NCBI GenBank assembly: GCA_003506795.1
Contig: DNYO01000016.1
Coordinates: forward strand, 1 to 6,507
DNA from: Deltaproteobacteria bacterium
Lineage (GTDB): Bacteria; Desulfobacterota; Syntrophorhabdia; Syntrophorhabdales; Syntrophorhabdaceae
Direction of reading: 5' to 3'
DNA: 6,507 bases
The notes under the pieces were generated by a model. The model ran no database searches and was not told the DNA's origin. It worked only from the letters and a program-made list of their open reading frames with translations. Every line of letters starts with the position of its first letter. Position 1 is the stretch's first letter. Positions 1 through 4,700 of the stretch are shown in pieces. Position numbers and translations under genes: made by a program.

Positions 1-695
1 GCCATGGCGAACCCGTCTCCCGTCGCTATCGGGGGGTTCGTGGTGTGCAGGTATATCCTGCCAAGGCCGCCCGTGGCCAGCACGGTGTAGGAGGAAAAGA
101 AGCGCTCCACGTTCCCCGTCCCGTTGTTGAGCACATATGCGCCGATGCACTGGGGTTCCCTGTAAAGTGCCAGGGGGCTTGTTGAATTGTGCGGTATCGT
201 CAGAAGGTCGATCGCTGTGTACCCCGGAAAGGCCCGGATGTTGCTGTATTCGGCAAGTTTCGCGACCAGCGCCGCTTCGATGGCCTTGCCTGTCGAATCC
301 TTGGAGTGGAGTATCCTCCTGCGCGAGTGGCTTGCCTCGCGCGCGAACTCGAATTCATCCTCACCGGACCGTGAAAAAGTGACTCCCACTTTCTTGATGA
401 GGAAATCTTCGACCATCCCGGGACCTTCGTAGGCAACGATCTTGACCGCCTCAGGATTTGAAATGCCGTCGCCGGCCTGCATGATATCGTCTGAAAGGAG
501 TTCCGGGGTATCGTCCTGGCCTCTCGCCACTATGCCGCCCTGGGCGTAGAAGGTGTTCGACTCTTCGATGGAAGCTTCCTTGTTGATAATGATGACTTCA
601 AGTCCCAGATCGGCCGCGGTAATGGCGCAGGATAGTCCCGCTATGCCGGATCCGATAATCAGTATATCGCAATATTGTCTTTCGTCGGTCTTCAT
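1..695 (-). CDS. nadB: L-aspartate oxidase NadB, N-terminal 231 residues (cut by window edge)
   Basis: This flavoenzyme oxidises L-aspartate to iminoaspartate, the first step of de novo NAD synthesis, and hands the unstable product to NadA. The visible part starts MKTDERQYCD and has a dinucleotide-binding motif IIGSGIAGL (residues 13-21), the FAD-contact stretch NTFYAQGGI (47-55), a conserved REASHSRRRILH block (119-130) and TTNPPIATGDGFAM (218-231) before the window ends. An asparagine sits at position 47, where succinate dehydrogenase and fumarate reductase flavoproteins carry the histidine that binds FAD covalently. This, with the neighbours, favours NadB over SdhA/FrdA. The REASHS block has Ala-Ser where many NadB proteins have Gly-Gly. 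The start codon lies 2 bp after the nadA stop with no good Shine-Dalgarno sequence, so translational coupling to nadA is likely. The C-terminal half, including the later active-site His and Arg, lies outside the window. Confidence 0.95.
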   Translation of the reverse strand, partial: MKTDERQYCDILIIGSGIAGLSCAITAADLGLEVIIINKEASIEESNTFYAQGGIVARGQDDTPELLSDDIMQAGDGISNPEAVKIVAYEGPGMVEDFLIKKVGVTFSRSGEDEFEFAREASHSRRRILHSKDSTGKAIEAALVAKLAEYSNIRAFPGYTAIDLLTIPHNSTSPLALYREPQCIGAYVLNNGTGNVERFFSSYTVLATGGLGRIYLHTTNPPIATGDGFAM

Positions 696-697
696 CT

Positions 698-1756
698 TCA
701 GGTTATTGCAAGCATCCTTTCCAGGGCAATCCTGGCATATCGGGCATCATCGGGATCGACGGTAACCTCGGGCTGGGGCTTTCCCTCCACGAGGTTTTCC
801 AGTACGCCGAGAAACTTGAGCGCCGTAACCTTGGCCATCTCCCGGCATCCCCATTCCCTCAGGGGCACAACGAGCTTGTCGGGGTGGTCCTCCTTGAGCC
901 GGTTCACGAAGTTGATCTCCGTTCCGATGGCCCACTTCGAACCGGGCGCGGCGGCTTCGATGGTATTCTTGATGAAACTTGTCGAGCCGACGTAATCGGA
1001 AAGTCTGACCACGTCAGGGATACATTCAGGGTGGACTATGACAGTGATGTCCCCGTATGTCTTCTTGACTTCTTCAATATCAGAGGGTCTAAAGGCCACG
1101 TGAACGTAGCAGAAACCGCGCCACAGCACGACTTTCTTCGCCGCGATTTCCTTAAGTGCCGTCCCGGACATGTCCGCATAGGGTTCCCAGAGGAGCATTT
1201 CGTCATCGGTGACACCCATGGTATGGGCAGTATTACGTCCGAGGTTCTCGTCGGGAAAGAAAAAGGGGACGGCGTCCTGGGCCAGAACGTGTTCCATGAC
1301 TTTTTTTGCGTTCGCCGAGGTACAGACAAATCCCCCGTTTTTTCCGCAAAAGGCCTTGAGGTCGGCCCGGGAATTGACATAGACCACCGGGATGAAGGGT
1401 TTGCCCGTTTCCTGCAGAAGCTTCCACGCTTTTTCGACGTCCGCGATCACTGCCATTTCGGCAAGCGGGCATTTTGCCGCGAGTTCGGGGTGGAAGACCC
1501 TCTGATGGGGCTGGCAGAGGATGCGGGCCATCTCGGCCATGAACGATACGGCACAAAATACGATGTATTTGGCTTCGACCTGCCTGGAGGCACTCTGTGC
1601 AAGCTGGAGAGAATCCCCCACAAAATCGGCGGAGCGCACGATGTCGATGTTCTGGTACAAATGGGCAAGGACGACGAGGTCCTTTCCGAGCCTCTTTTTA
1701 GCGGCAGCGATGCGATCCTTGATCTCCTGTCGGGACAGGGTTGTATCTATGGTCAC
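698..1756 (-). CDS. nadA: Quinolinate synthase NadA, [4Fe-4S] enzyme
   Basis: This 352-residue protein condenses iminoaspartate with dihydroxyacetone phosphate to make quinolinate, using an oxygen-sensitive [4Fe-4S] cluster. Visible family motifs are AHLYQ (31-35), GDSLQLA (47-53), YVN (126-128), NLGR (171-174), HPEC (242-245), GSTS (257-260) and GTE (278-280). Aligned by eye to E. coli NadA (cluster ligands Cys113, Cys200, Cys297), the ligands here are Cys96 (AAKCPLAEM), Cys216 (GFCYVH) and Cys304 (GCREM). Cys304 keeps the Cys-x-x-Met spacing but lacks the usual proline after the cysteine. About 25 extra residues lie between NLGR and Cys216 compared with E. coli. The start is GTG, overlapping the nadC stop as GTGA, with AAGGAG (1764-1769) 7 nt upstream. 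The end is 2 bp before nadB. It is the middle gene of the nadC-nadA-nadB operon. Confidence 0.97.
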   Translation of the reverse strand: MTIDTTLSRQEIKDRIAAAKKRLGKDLVVLAHLYQNIDIVRSADFVGDSLQLAQSASRQVEAKYIVFCAVSFMAEMARILCQPHQRVFHPELAAKCPLAEMAVIADVEKAWKLLQETGKPFIPVVYVNSRADLKAFCGKNGGFVCTSANAKKVMEHVLAQDAVPFFFPDENLGRNTAHTMGVTDDEMLLWEPYADMSGTALKEIAAKKVVLWRGFCYVHVAFRPSDIEEVKKTYGDITVIVHPECIPDVVRLSDYVGSTSFIKNTIEAAAPGSKWAIGTEINFVNRLKEDHPDKLVVPLREWGCREMAKVTALKFLGVLENLVEGKPQPEVTVDPDDARYARIALERMLAIT

Positions 1757-2574
1757 GTAACAACTCCTTCATGCAGTAAGCTCATGTCGAGGGCCCTGGC
1801 GGAATGGGTGAGGGCACCCACAGATATGAAATCGACCCCCGTCGCCGCTACTTCGCTTACTCTCTCGACAGTCATGTTTCCCGAGGCCTCAAGCTCCACC
1901 CGCCCCCCCACGAAGGCAACGGCGCGGCGCATCGATTCGATGTCCCAGTTGTCGAGCATGATCCGTTCGACCTTCGCCTCCATGGCCTTTTCCAGTTCCT
2001 CCATGGTGCGGACCTCGACCTCAACAGGGACGTTGGATAATTTGCGGATCAGTTCGACCGCCCTCGCTATCGAGCCCGCGACGGCAATATGGTTTTCCTT
2101 GACAAGGGCCATTTCCGTAAGGTTGCGGCGGTGATTGACGCCGCCGCCCATGGTGACGGCGTATTTTTCCATCATTCTCATGCCCGGCGTTGTTTTTCGG
2201 GTATCGAGTATCCGGCTCTTTGTGCCGGACACAGCCTCAACAAAGGTTCTTGTCAGCGTGGCGATGCCGGAAAGCCTCTGAAGAATATTGAGCGCCACCC
2301 GTTCCGCCGTCAGGATCGCCCGTGTCCGGCCTTGTATAGTGGCAATGATGTCTCCGGCACTGACGGTGTCGCCGTCCGACACGTGTTCGCGGTAATCGAT
2401 ATTTTTATCAAGAAGCTGAAACACTTCCCGGGCGTAGGCCTGACCTGCCAGCACCCCGGCCGCCTTTGCAACAATCTTCGCACCCGATCGGTGTTCGGGG
2501 GGGACGATGGCGTTGGTCGTTACATCCTCCACACCGACGTCCTCCATGAGAAATCCCTCTATTACAGCCTTCAT
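1753..2574 (-). CDS. nadC: Nicotinate-nucleotide pyrophosphorylase (carboxylating) NadC
   Basis: This 273-residue quinolinate phosphoribosyltransferase converts quinolinate and PRPP to nicotinate mononucleotide, CO2 and pyrophosphate. It shows the full set of family motifs: EDVGVEDVTT (11-20), ERVALNILQRLSGIAT (91-106), DTRKTTPGMR (124-133), KYAVTMGGGVNHRRNL (137-152), KENHI (159-163), EVEV (185-188), MLDN (206-209), LEASGN (228-233) and GVDFISVGALTHS (246-258). No key residue seems missing. It is first in the leftward nad operon and overlaps nadA by 4 bp. The start is uncertain. ATG at 2574 gives the N-terminal helix expected in the family, but a consensus promoter would put the transcript start about 3 nt before it. 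An in-frame ATG at 2547 (residue 10) has a GAGGG Shine-Dalgarno sequence 7 nt upstream and would give 264 residues. I keep 2574 because residues 4-10 match the usual family N-terminus. Confidence 0.97.
   Translation of the reverse strand: MKAVIEGFLMEDVGVEDVTTNAIVPPEHRSGAKIVAKAAGVLAGQAYAREVFQLLDKNIDYREHVSDGDTVSAGDIIATIQGRTRAILTAERVALNILQRLSGIATLTRTFVEAVSGTKSRILDTRKTTPGMRMMEKYAVTMGGGVNHRRNLTEMALVKENHIAVAGSIARAVELIRKLSNVPVEVEVRTMEELEKAMEAKVERIMLDNWDIESMRRAVAFVGGRVELEASGNMTVERVSEVAATGVDFISVGALTHSARALDMSLLHEGVVT
2545..2560 (-). promoter_or_regulatory. Possible alternative nadC ribosome binding site and start
   Basis: Minus-strand GAGGG (2555-2559) is followed after 7 nt by an in-frame ATG (2545-2547, Met10 of the longer reading). 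It is the only good Shine-Dalgarno sequence near the nadC 5' end, and it lies inside the transcript predicted from the promoter. Initiation here would drop nine N-terminal residues. The choice between the two starts cannot be settled from this sequence. Confidence 0.35.
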
Positions 2575-2583
2575 GGTGCTGAT

Positions 2584-2612
2584 ATTATAAAGTGGGCATC
2601 GGGGTGAGTCAA
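2584..2612 (-). promoter_or_regulatory. Sigma70-type promoter of the nadCAB operon
   Basis: On the minus strand TTGACT (2607-2612) and TATAAT (2584-2589) are separated by exactly 17 bp, close to the sigma70 consensus. The predicted transcript start near 2577 lies only about 3 nt before the nadC ATG at 2574. This implies either a nearly leaderless mRNA or use of the ATG at 2547. No leader is left for a riboswitch, and I saw no convincing operator palindrome here. Confidence 0.75.
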
Positions 2613-2652
2613 TGGAAGACTGCGGGAAGACTGCCGAAGAATCTCATTCTGC

Positions 2653-2681
2653 TTGACTTTGAAGGAAAATTTTCATATGTT
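2653..2681 (+). promoter_or_regulatory. Sigma70-type promoter of the tRNA-Lys/tRNA-Glu pair
   Basis: TTGACT (2653-2658) and TATGTT (2676-2681) are 17 bp apart. The expected transcript start near 2688 is about 6 nt before the mature 5' end of tRNA-Lys at 2694, giving a very short 5' leader for RNase P to remove. Its -35 box lies 40 bp from the -35 box of the divergent nadCAB promoter. Confidence 0.7.
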
Positions 2682-2693
2682 AATGCACGTTTC

Positions 2694-2767
2694 GGGCCGT
2701 TAACTCAGTCTGGTAGAGTATCTGCCTTTTAAGCAGAGAGTCGAAGGTTCAAGTCCTTCACGGCCCA
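2694..2767 (+). tRNA. tRNA-Lys (anticodon UUU)
   Basis: The 74-nt sequence folds as a complete cloverleaf: acceptor GGGCCGT/ACGGCCC, D-arm ACTC/GAGT with GG in the loop, anticodon stem TCTGC/GCAGA around loop CTTTTAA (anticodon TTT), a 5-nt variable loop, T-arm GAAGG/CCTTC with loop TTCAAGT, and discriminator A at 2767. The CCA end is not encoded, because TAT follows, so it must be added by tRNA nucleotidyltransferase. The tRNA reads AAA and AAG. It is first of two tandem tRNAs and shares a promoter with tRNA-Glu 11 nt downstream. Confidence 0.97.
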
Positions 2768-2778
2768 TATGTATTGAT

Positions 2779-2853
2779 GTCCCCATCGTCTAGCCTGGTC
2801 CAGGACACCGGCCTTTCAAGCCGGCAACGGGGGTTCGAATCCCCCTGGGGACG
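2779..2853 (+). tRNA. tRNA-Glu (anticodon UUC)
   Basis: The 75-nt cloverleaf has acceptor GTCCCCA/TGGGGAC, D-stem GTCT/GGAC with an 11-nt loop, anticodon stem CCGGC/GCCGG around CTTTCAA (anticodon TTC), T-stem GGGGG/CCCCC with loop TTCGAAT, and discriminator G at 2853. The encoded sequence lacks CCA and is followed by CTTTTTC, a short T-run that could contribute to termination or mark the 3' processing region. It lies 11 nt after tRNA-Lys and is very likely co-transcribed with it. Besides translation, Glu-tRNA-Glu is the substrate for C5-pathway tetrapyrrole synthesis in bacteria that use that route. Confidence 0.97.
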
Positions 2854-2915
2854 CTTTTTCTCCTCTGTTGAATTCTAAAGTTTTCCCGTTGATCAACGCG
2901 TATGAGAGTGAATCG

Positions 2916-2950
2916 GATCCGGCATAAATCCTGTGGGATCTATTTTGTTT
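2916..2950 (+). terminator. Weak candidate terminator after the tRNA pair
   Basis: A 5-bp stem GATCC (2916-2920)/GGATC (2936-2940) with a 15-nt loop is followed by the T-rich tail TATTTTGTTT. The stem is short and the loop large, so this is a poor intrinsic terminator, but it is the best rightward candidate between tRNA-Glu and the convergent regulator gene. The rest of the gene-free stretch 2854-3008 holds only a 12-bp palindrome CGTTGATCAACG (2887-2898) and a small GGCC-based hairpin just past the regulator stop. Confidence 0.2.
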
Positions 2951-3008
2951 TTCTTGCTGTTGTGTTCGCCCCGCCCACAGGGCCAATGAGGCCGTGAGCT
3001 TACGCCGC

Positions 3009-3851
3009 TTATTCCTGAGCGAGAGCCGTGTTTCCCATCGTCATGGTCCCGTTCTTGCCCCGGTAGCCCATTTCGTGCGAAATGCCGTCGGCTGTTTTCA
3101 AAACCTCCGCGAGGAGCGCTTCCTTTCCTCTTGCATCGACGGAGGAAGAAATAAAGCTCACACCAACCGCAGCCACGGCGGATCCGGTGAAGTTATAGAT
3201 GGGCGCGGCAATCCCGGAGATGCCTTCGATAGCCTCCCCTTCCTCGATCAGGAAGCCCTGTTTTCTTATTCTGGCAAGTTTTTCCCTGAACTCGTAGGGA
3301 TCGGTGGTCGTTTTTTTGGTGTGGGCGGTCAGAGGTTTCTTTTCGAGAATCCTGTCCACCTCATCCTCAGGCAGGGTGGACAGAAGGACCTGTCCCAGCA
3401 TGCCGAAATGGGGCGGGCGGATTCGGCCTATCTGGGAAGCGAACCTGATCGGATTACCCGGGCTTTCTCTCTTGTCCAGGTAAATCAGTTCGTCATTCTC
3501 GATAATTCCCAGAAATGTGGTCTTTCCCGATCTGACCTGGAGCTGCTGCAGGAATGGCGACGCGATTTTTCTTAAAGACAATGAAGCGTATACTATACTT
3601 CCCAGCTCGAAAAGTTTTATGCCAAGGGAATACTGCATGGTCGAGTGATCGAATTTCATGAAGCCGTACTTCATAAGCGTGGAGCAAAGTCTGATGGTGG
3701 TAGCCTTCGGCAACCCGACTGCCTCTGTCAGCTGCGTGAGGGTGTAAGCATTCCTTTCGATGGTAAAGGCACAGAGAATCTGAAGCGCCCTTTCGAGAGA
3801 CCGGTTGAAAAATCCTTTATCGCTTTTTGTATCGTTTGTACTTCTATTCAT
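3009..3851 (-). CDS. IclR-family transcriptional regulator
   Basis: This 280-residue protein has the two-part IclR layout. Residues about 15-75 form the winged helix-turn-helix, with RSLERALQIL (17-26) and the recognition region LTEAVGLPKATTIRLCSTL (41-59). Residues about 85-262 form the effector-binding domain, with the typical EGISGIAAPIYNFTGSAVAA stretch (209-228). IclR proteins usually bind as dimers or tetramers and respond to small organic or aromatic acids. The start at 3851 is supported by GAGGTG (3859-3864) 7 nt upstream. The gene is divergent from dctQMP across a 363-bp region with palindromes at both promoters, so it is probably the local regulator of the transporter and of itself. 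The effector is unknown, and sequence alone does not show whether it activates or represses. The last ~15 residues (GKNGTMTMGNTALAQE) look like an unstructured tail. Confidence 0.92.
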   Translation of the reverse strand: MNRSTNDTKSDKGFFNRSLERALQILCAFTIERNAYTLTQLTEAVGLPKATTIRLCSTLMKYGFMKFDHSTMQYSLGIKLFELGSIVYASLSLRKIASPFLQQLQVRSGKTTFLGIIENDELIYLDKRESPGNPIRFASQIGRIRPPHFGMLGQVLLSTLPEDEVDRILEKKPLTAHTKKTTTDPYEFREKLARIRKQGFLIEEGEAIEGISGIAAPIYNFTGSAVAAVGVSFISSSVDARGKEALLAEVLKTADGISHEMGYRGKNGTMTMGNTALAQE

Positions 3852-3873
3852 TGCAGTTCACCTCGTGAGCAAC

Positions 3874-3892
3874 TATTTCATTATATGAAATA
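3874..3892. promoter_or_regulatory. 19-bp perfect palindrome, candidate IclR operator
   Basis: TATTTCAT-TAT-ATGAAATA is a perfect inverted repeat with 8-bp arms and a 3-bp centre, 22 bp upstream of the regulator start codon. It contains a TATAAT on the minus strand (3880-3885), so a bound protein would block the regulator's promoter. IclR-family operators are often short TTTCA/TGAAA-type palindromes, which fits autoregulation. That the adjacent IclR protein binds here is inferred. Confidence 0.5.
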
Positions 3893-3913
3893 CCATTGTG
3901 TGAAATATGTCAA
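3880..3913 (-). promoter_or_regulatory. Probable promoter of the IclR gene
   Basis: On the minus strand a perfect TTGACA lies at 3908-3913. The -10 box is ambiguous. TATAAT (3880-3885) is ideal but 22 bp away. TTTCAT (3885-3890) has the right 17-bp spacing but matches only 4 of 6 positions. Either way the -10 falls inside the 19-bp palindrome. The mismatch between ideal boxes and ideal spacing may mean a regulated promoter. Confidence 0.4.
3893..3912 (+). repeat. Copy 1 of a motif shared by the iclR and dctQMP promoters
   Basis: The sequence begins CCATTGTGTG, continues with AAATATGTCA, and resembles the stretch at 4050-4071 (9 of the first 10 bases identical, then AA..ATGT.CA with two single-base gaps). 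It overlaps the -35 box and spacer of the IclR gene promoter. It may be a second binding site for the same regulator. The match is by eye and imperfect. Confidence 0.3.
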
Positions 3914-4000
3914 GATAACTTCTTGGTAAATTCCTCTGCTCTGTCTTGAGTGTACATATTGTATATAAAAAAATCTCCCTCCATGTCGACAATAAATCTC

Positions 4001-4030
4001 TTGACAAGGGTTATTTTTCGTTGATAGAAT
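4001..4030 (+). promoter_or_regulatory. Strong sigma70-type promoter of dctQMP
   Basis: TTGACA (4001-4006, perfect) and TAGAAT (4025-4030, 5 of 6) are separated by 18 bp. The expected transcript start is near 4037, giving a leader of about 178 nt before dctQ. The A/T-rich tract at 3955-3973 (CATATTGTATATAAAAAAA) lies about 30 bp upstream of the -35 box and could act as an UP-like element or a bend. Confidence 0.7.
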
Positions 4031-4049
4031 CACAGAATGAAATGCACAA

Positions 4050-4071
4050 CCATTATGTGGAACAATGTTCA
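4050..4071 (+). repeat. Copy 2 of the shared motif, containing palindrome GAACAATGTTC
   Basis: CCATTATGTG (4050-4059) followed by the perfect 11-bp palindrome GAACA-A-TGTTC (4060-4070) resembles the copy at 3893-3912. It lies about 13-34 bp downstream of the predicted dctQMP transcript start, where a bound repressor would block early elongation. An ATGAAAT half-site matching the 19-bp palindrome is also present at 4037-4043. Regulator binding is inferred. Confidence 0.35.
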
Positions 4072-4182
4072 CAACCAATCGCATTCTGACGCGACTGTTC
4101 TGTTACGATGACTGCTGTAGAGGAAGATGCGAACCCATCTGTGTCCGGTGACGTCGGAGATATGTTCAACAAACGAAATAAA

Positions 4183-4203
4183 GAGACTGTCTCGATATTT
4201 TTG
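4183..4203 (+). promoter_or_regulatory. Inverted repeat plus T-run in the dctQ leader
   Basis: The perfect 11-bp inverted repeat GAGAC-T-GTCTC (4183-4193) is followed by GATATTTTTG and then the dctQ Shine-Dalgarno sequence AGGAGG (4204-4209). As RNA it could form only a 4-bp stem with a 3-nt loop, weak for a terminator. It could be a protein-binding site or a minor pause site. Confidence 0.2.
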
Positions 4204-4214
4204 AGGAGGTTCAT

Positions 4215-4700
4215 ATGAAGGCATTCCTTAAGGGTGTTCAAAAGGTCATCCTGTTCATGCAGGGCATTTCAGGCGTCGTCCTGACCTTCGTGATCTTGTT
4301 GACCACGGCAGACGTTGTTTTGAGGATATTTGGACACCCGGTACCCGGGGCGGTTGAGATCACCGCAATGTGCGGAGGCATCATAGTCGGTTTCATGGTA
4401 CCCATAACCTCCTGGATGAAGGGGCATATCGCCGTCGATTTCGTCCTGAACTCCTTCAGTGAAAAGGTGAAGAACGCGACCGAAACCGTCACGAGATGCG
4501 TGGGGATCGTTATGTTTATCTTCATCGGCTTCAACGCAATCAAGATCGGGCGGAATTTTCAGCTGGCCGGTGAGGTGACCGGCACGCTTGAATTGCCCCT
4601 CTATCCTGTTGTGTACGGAATAGCCGCAGGCTTGTTTACCCTGTCGGTCGTACTATTTTGCGACATCCTGAAGATCTACGGAGGAGAAGGTCATGAATGA
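4215..4700 (+). CDS. dctQ: TRAP transporter small permease subunit (DctQ family)
   Basis: This 161-residue membrane protein is the small, four-helix subunit of a tripartite ATP-independent periplasmic transporter, which forms the membrane complex with DctM. Predicted membrane segments lie at about 11-37, 46-67, 92-112 and 128-152. Family-like positions are GAVEITAM (45-52), GHIAVDFV (70-77) after helix 2 and TLELPLYPVVYG (124-135) entering helix 4. The length is normal. The start is set by a strong AGGAGG (4204-4209) 5 nt upstream. The stop overlaps the dctM start by 8 bp (ATGAATGA), which suggests coupled translation. It is first in the dctQ-dctM-dctP operon, divergent from the IclR gene. 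The gene symbol names the family and does not imply that C4-dicarboxylates are the substrate. Confidence 0.92.
   Translation: MKAFLKGVQKVILFMQGISGVVLTFVILLTTADVVLRIFGHPVPGAVEITAMCGGIIVGFMVPITSWMKGHIAVDFVLNSFSEKVKNATETVTRCVGIVMFIFIGFNAIKIGRNFQLAGEVTGTLELPLYPVVYGIAAGLFTLSVVLFCDILKIYGGEGHE

Noticed and set aside
1..695. Succinate dehydrogenase or fumarate reductase flavoprotein as an alternative for the nadB fragment
   Set aside because: Asn replaces the FAD-linking His before AQGG, and the gene sits directly behind nadC and nadA.
884..2134. A 416-codon open frame on the plus strand, antisense to nadA and nadC
   Set aside because: It lies opposite two clear enzyme genes with complete family motifs, its translation resembles no protein I know, and it is rich in Arg, His and Gly as expected of an antisense shadow.
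2575..2620. NAD-responsive riboswitch or repressor site upstream of nadC
   Set aside because: The promoter leaves almost no leader RNA, and no clear inverted repeat overlaps the boxes.
2887..2898. 12-bp palindrome CGTTGATCAACG as a terminator or attachment site
   Set aside because: It has no T-run on either strand side, allows only a 4-bp stem with a 4-nt loop, and I found no second copy or tRNA-end repeat to suggest integration.
2694..3008. tRNA-associated integration site or genomic island
   Set aside because: I saw no duplicated tRNA 3' end, integrase or obvious change in base composition to the right of the tRNAs.
2994..3575. A 193-codon plus-strand frame opposite the IclR gene
   Set aside because: It is fully antisense to a convincing regulator, with no ribosome binding site or family signature.
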